The notes under the pieces were generated by a model, which saw only the letters and a list, made by a program, of their open reading frames with translations, searched no databases and was not told where the DNA came from. DNA of 10,121 nucleotides from Goniomonas avonlea (lineage: Eukaryota > Cryptophyceae > Goniomonadida > Goniomonadaceae): the NCBI GenBank assembly GCA_003573635.1, contig QUTJ01031159.1, forward strand, positions 1 to 10,121, in the 5' to 3' direction. The first letter of the stretch is position 1. Each line of letters opens with the position of its first letter. This document shows, piece after piece, positions 7,115-10,121 of this stretch. A program made the translations under genes and the position numbers.

Positions 7115-9869
7115 CTAATGTCCGCTGGTCACAGGAACTCTGAAAAACTTAGAAGTCAGGTGTCTTGTCCACGCTTCCAAACACTCCGGACAAACCCTCA
7201 CAGATACCAACAGCGGAAAGGATTCGATCAATGTCTTGCATAATCTTTGTTTAAAACCCTGAACCCTGAATCGTGACAAAAAGCACTCACATATGCAAAC
7301 CGCGGGTGAAGGTCTTGAGTCGATCGGCGTCCTGCACCAGGTGCCGGCAGCACGCGGCAACACATTCTGCTCCCAGCGCTGGATCCATGGAAATCATTTC
7401 CGCCTGCAAAACGAACGTGAAGAACAAGACCACAATTGCGAAGCACGGCCACAACGCATTGCCACAATCATGTACAATAAAATGCAATAGGCATACCTCC
7501 AGTTCACGAGTGGTGTTCGTGATACAAGTTCTCAGCATCTCCCGTTGCGCCTGCAGACAGAAATGGTAAATTCGAAAACCGCTGAAAACCCGTTTGCATG
7601 CATGGCTTGCAATAATACAGCTGCCCACTCGCGCGTGTGTCAGGGGAACAGAAGCGATGCTACGTCCGAGTAGCGACCGTTCGCGACACCAGGGTAATGT
7701 TGGCCGTGACAAGCTGGCAGTGACATTGCCGCGACAGAGGTGTTGCGTTACACCAGAGGAAGGTTGAAACAGAACGTGACAGACCCGTTAGCTCGAAACA
7801 CACCCACAAATGCCAGAGGGGGGCACGAAGAATCACATCCGGTGCCCACGGAATCCCAGGAACACTGAACATGGCGCACCAAAAAGGTGTGGCGGGCAGC
7901 CATAACACTGGGCCACGAAACATTTAAATAGTCCAAGACACGGTCAACTCCTTCGGCTACAAGAGGCTCGTCCGACAGGCACGGGCCGTCCACACGCAAC
8001 AGGTCACCGGGGAGTCGTGTTACAACTACCCCGGTGGCTCTCTGTAGCCACACTTGCCCCTGCCGCAGCAATGTTACTGAAACAATGTTGACTCCAGCTC
8101 AAACAAAATCGATTCCTGGGGCCTCTTACAACCCAGAGCGCGGGTGTCGTCTCCTTAGGCAAGCAAGCTCAGGCAGAATGGCACGAAAAGCAGGCATGCA
8201 ACACGACACAAGTGTGGAACCACACGAACACACACCACCCGCAGCACCTGATCCGAAAGAGTTGGCTCAGCAGGGTCAGTTGGGTCCACGGGAGGGATAA
8301 CAAGCAAAACTAATTTGCCGACCGCAGAGCCCGGGAGGTTATGAGGCCGCGACACCAATGCTCGGAGGAACGCTAAATATGCCGAACTGTCCTCGACACT
8401 ATCGTCGCCATGAACATAGGCTAGGCCAGTCGCTGAGGCAGCCCTACGCTCGAGCTTCCTGCAGCGGGTGTTGGGCGCCGAGAATGGGTCCTTGCCAGCA
8501 CGTTACCGGAGGGATCGGAGGAGTTCGCGGCGACGGTTAAGATCACCTTTGCATTGTGCTCGCAGGAAATGCGACCAGTCTTTGGCAGTTTCGGAAGCGC
8601 TGAGTGTGATGTCCCCCTAGGGGAAGCGCATGTCATCAACGCAGCATCGGGGAATTGCATTTATCACAGGGGAAAAGGAGATGTCAAGTGCACCTTCCAA
8701 TCAACGTGTGAAGTCCCAGTTCCAACCCGTAACTTTCCGCCATGCAGTTCATGCCCAATTTCCCGGAGAATCTCGTCAACGTCCGAATCGAGGATCTGAC
8801 ATGCAGTAAACGATCAAAGCGAAATGCCCAACAGGTTTTCTCGAAAGAGAACAACAAGAGCAAACTCGACTGAGACTAACCAGGTTCGGACGCACCTGCT
8901 CCACTGATGCGAGACACAGATCTGGGCACTGAACTTGATCAAAGGTCAGGGTAACAGGATGCCGCAGCCGAAGCCGGTGCTTGGCAACTTGAACTTTGCG
9001 CCATTTTTCAAAAGACTTTTCTTGCAAATCTTCTGCATCGCCAACTGTGTGACATTTGTCAACCCACCACGAAGTCGCAGGTGACACCTACCTGCACTTG
9101 CTAAAAATGATTCCAGCCCACTGTTGGTCCTGACAGTCCCTACGGGACGGTCAAAACAATGTTTCGCATGTCACGTCGTTAATTACCGCCGGAAAATTCA
9201 CTACCAAGACCCAGCGCTGAAAAGAGACGCGACAGCTCCTGGCGATGTTGCTTGGGTGTGCCACCTGCACTCCGCGAGCTCGTCGGCAAAATGAATCGAG
9301 CAACCACGGGGCATACCAGAATGTAATGTTAACGACACTGAGCGCAACTTGGTGTCTGAGTCGCTTTCTTTCGGTCGGAGCCGGAAAAGCAGTGGAAACT
9401 TCTCGGGAGCATGAGAACCATTGGCGGTGTCCAGAAAAGCTTGAAGCTACGCAAGAAAAAAAATCAACTCGCGAAGAAAGGAGTGTGTGAGGCTTACTGT
9501 CTGGAGGGCTTTCTCGTTTTGGCGTTGCTCCTTTGGAAATGACGCAAAAAGGTCTGGGTGCACGAGTTTGAACAACGACCGAAGTTGATCTTTGAGATCA
9601 GGAGGTACAGTGGAGAACGAGCGTCGAACTGCATCATGACCCTGAACGCGAGATTGTAGGCGCGAGCACGCCACCCCGGAGCGCCACATACACAGCGAAG
9701 AACGACTTCTGAGCTGCGAAAACACACATCCTCCACCCCACATCCAAGACCTGTAGTTGCCGTTCAACTTGTGCAGACGGAGGCAGCCAGTGCCAGCCAC
9801 AGGCAGCCAGGCGGCAACCCCACCTTGATAGATAACGAACGTTAAATGCTTATGCAAATAGTTTTCCAA
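7115..9869 (-). CDS. TCAIM-like mitochondrial protein (DUF4460 + DUF4461), 11 exons, 467 aa
   Basis: Exons (minus): 9869-9498, 9446-9317, 9216-9187 (tentative micro-exon), 9044-8896, 8795-8694, 8616-8507, 8458-8302, 8041-7880, 7550-7497, 7403-7291, 7139-7115; the total is a whole number of codons. Exon 1 holds the DUF4460 signature LFKLVHPDLFASFPKEQRQNE, with a DnaJ-like HPD at 104-106, followed by LQAFLDTA. Later blocks fit DUF4461: WKGDITLSASETAKDWSHFL, ATGLAYVHGDDS, SSAYLAFLRALVS, RLPGDLLRVDGP and ALGAECVAACCRHLV. Two starts are possible: ATG at 9869, or ATG at 9743 (M43), which opens MWGGGCVFSQLRSRSSLCMW, an Arg/Ser-rich presequence running to RRSFSTVP. The second looks more mitochondrial. 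TCAIM in animals is a mitochondrial protein of poorly defined role. Length is close to the animal protein's (about 500 aa). The region 9317-9044 and the last 25-nt exon are the weakest parts. Confidence 0.78.
9132..9152. repeat. Small hairpin in an intron of the TCAIM-like gene
   Basis: GACAGTCCC and GGGACGGTC pair, with one mismatch, around the loop TAC. It lies between the tentative micro-exon and exon 4. No role is evident. Confidence 0.5.
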
Positions 9870-9872
9870 GGG

Positions 9873-9906
9873 ACTAGCTAGCTACGTATACTAGTAGCTA
9901 GCTAGT
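9873..9906. repeat. Perfect inverted repeat, CTAG-rich, 13-bp arms, just upstream of the TCAIM-like start
   Basis: ACTAGCTAGCTAC (9873-9885) is the exact reverse complement of GTAGCTAGCTAGT (9894-9906), with the 8-nt loop gtatacta. It begins 4 bp from the upstream ATG at 9869, so it would lie in the 5' UTR or core promoter. A 14-bp perfect palindrome, GGCTGGTACCAGCC, follows at 9926-9939. Confidence 0.85.
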
Positions 9907-9925
9907 GCCTACTTGCTAATTACCA

Positions 9926-9939
9926 GGCTGGTACCAGCC
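9926..9939. promoter_or_regulatory. 14-bp perfect palindrome in the upstream region of the TCAIM-like gene
   Basis: GGCTGGTACCAGCC equals its own reverse complement. A dyad of this size upstream of a gene could bind a dimeric regulator. This is inference only. Confidence 0.3.
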
Positions 9940-9950
9940 GGCAAGGAAGG

Positions 9951-10022
9951 GCGAAACAAAAAACGGTATTTGTTTCGATTCCTCGAAAACGATACAAAAA
10001 ACCGTTTTATTTTTGTTGCGAA
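9951..10022. repeat. Imperfect nested inverted repeat, A/T-rich
   Basis: The centre is TTTCGA ttcc TCGAAA (9973-9988). Outside it, AAAACGGT (9960-9967) pairs with ACCGTTTT (10001-10008), and the ends cgaaacaaaaa and tttttgttgcg pair with one mismatch. The whole 72 bp could fold as one long, interrupted hairpin. It could be a MITE-like remnant or a promoter dyad. No target-site duplication was recognised. Confidence 0.5.
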
Positions 10023-10046
10023 ACATCTCGTTAGCCAAAAAAACAC

Positions 10047-10098
10047 TCAGTTAACTGAAAATCTAGCCAAAATACTAATATTCAGTTAATTTTAGATT
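10047..10098. repeat. TCAGTTAA direct repeats with AATCTA/TAGATT arms at the right edge
   Basis: TCAGTTAA occurs at 10047-10054 and 10082-10089; the first is inside the 10-bp palindrome CAGTTAACTG (10048-10057). AATCTA (10060-10065) pairs with TAGATT (10093-10098). No coding sequence was seen from 9870 to the window end. Confidence 0.4.
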
Positions 10099-10121
10099 GT
10101 TTTTCGACCGCGAATTGAACC

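Noticed and set aside
7251-7272. Telomere-like aaaccctgaaccctgaa
   Set aside because: Only two imperfect copies, inside an intron of the TCAIM-like gene.
7115-7363. 82-codon minus-strand frame as one long last exon
   Set aside because: Using it would need a 25-nt intron after 7291 or a frame change; a 151-nt intron to 7139 keeps frame and a plausible terminal block, though this remains uncertain.

Overview
The window is nuclear DNA of a compact, intron-rich eukaryote, most likely a unicellular protist or alga. Three of its four genes only read through if many short GT...AG introns (about 40 to 410 nt) are removed. Intergenic gaps are small (about 210 to 740 bp), and base composition is roughly balanced. 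The sequence alone does not fix the lineage. All exon models below were built by hand from reading frame, intron phase and family similarity, not by alignment software.

Layout. (1) Minus strand, from 2177 leftwards: a 5'-nucleotidase-like HAD protein of the NT5DC family with a probable mitochondrial presequence; nine exons are placed and the C-terminal end is unresolved or off the left edge. (2) Plus strand, 2391-5460: a nine-exon gene for a 527-residue protein with two MEKK2/3-like PB1 domains, about six ankyrin repeats and a C-terminal zinc ribbon. Genes 1 and 2 are divergent and share a 213-bp CTA/TAG-rich spacer with hairpins. (3) Plus strand, 6200-6841: an intronless gene for a 213-residue protein with a signal peptide and an Hsp20/alpha-crystallin-like core. 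(4) Minus strand, 9869 to 7115: an eleven-exon gene for a protein related to TCAIM (DUF4460 plus DUF4461), probably mitochondrial; it converges on gene 3. The right edge (9870-10121) is an upstream region full of palindromes.

The genes do not form an evident pathway. Genes 1 and 4 both look mitochondrial; gene 2 looks like a cytosolic or nuclear scaffold; gene 3 looks secretory. The most unusual structure is in the introns. Several long introns are degenerate minisatellites, each with its own unit, and two of them contain copies of the adjoining exon edge. In the last intron of the ankyrin gene the duplicated unit carries the 3' splice junction itself, and one decoy acceptor would add 41 residues in frame.
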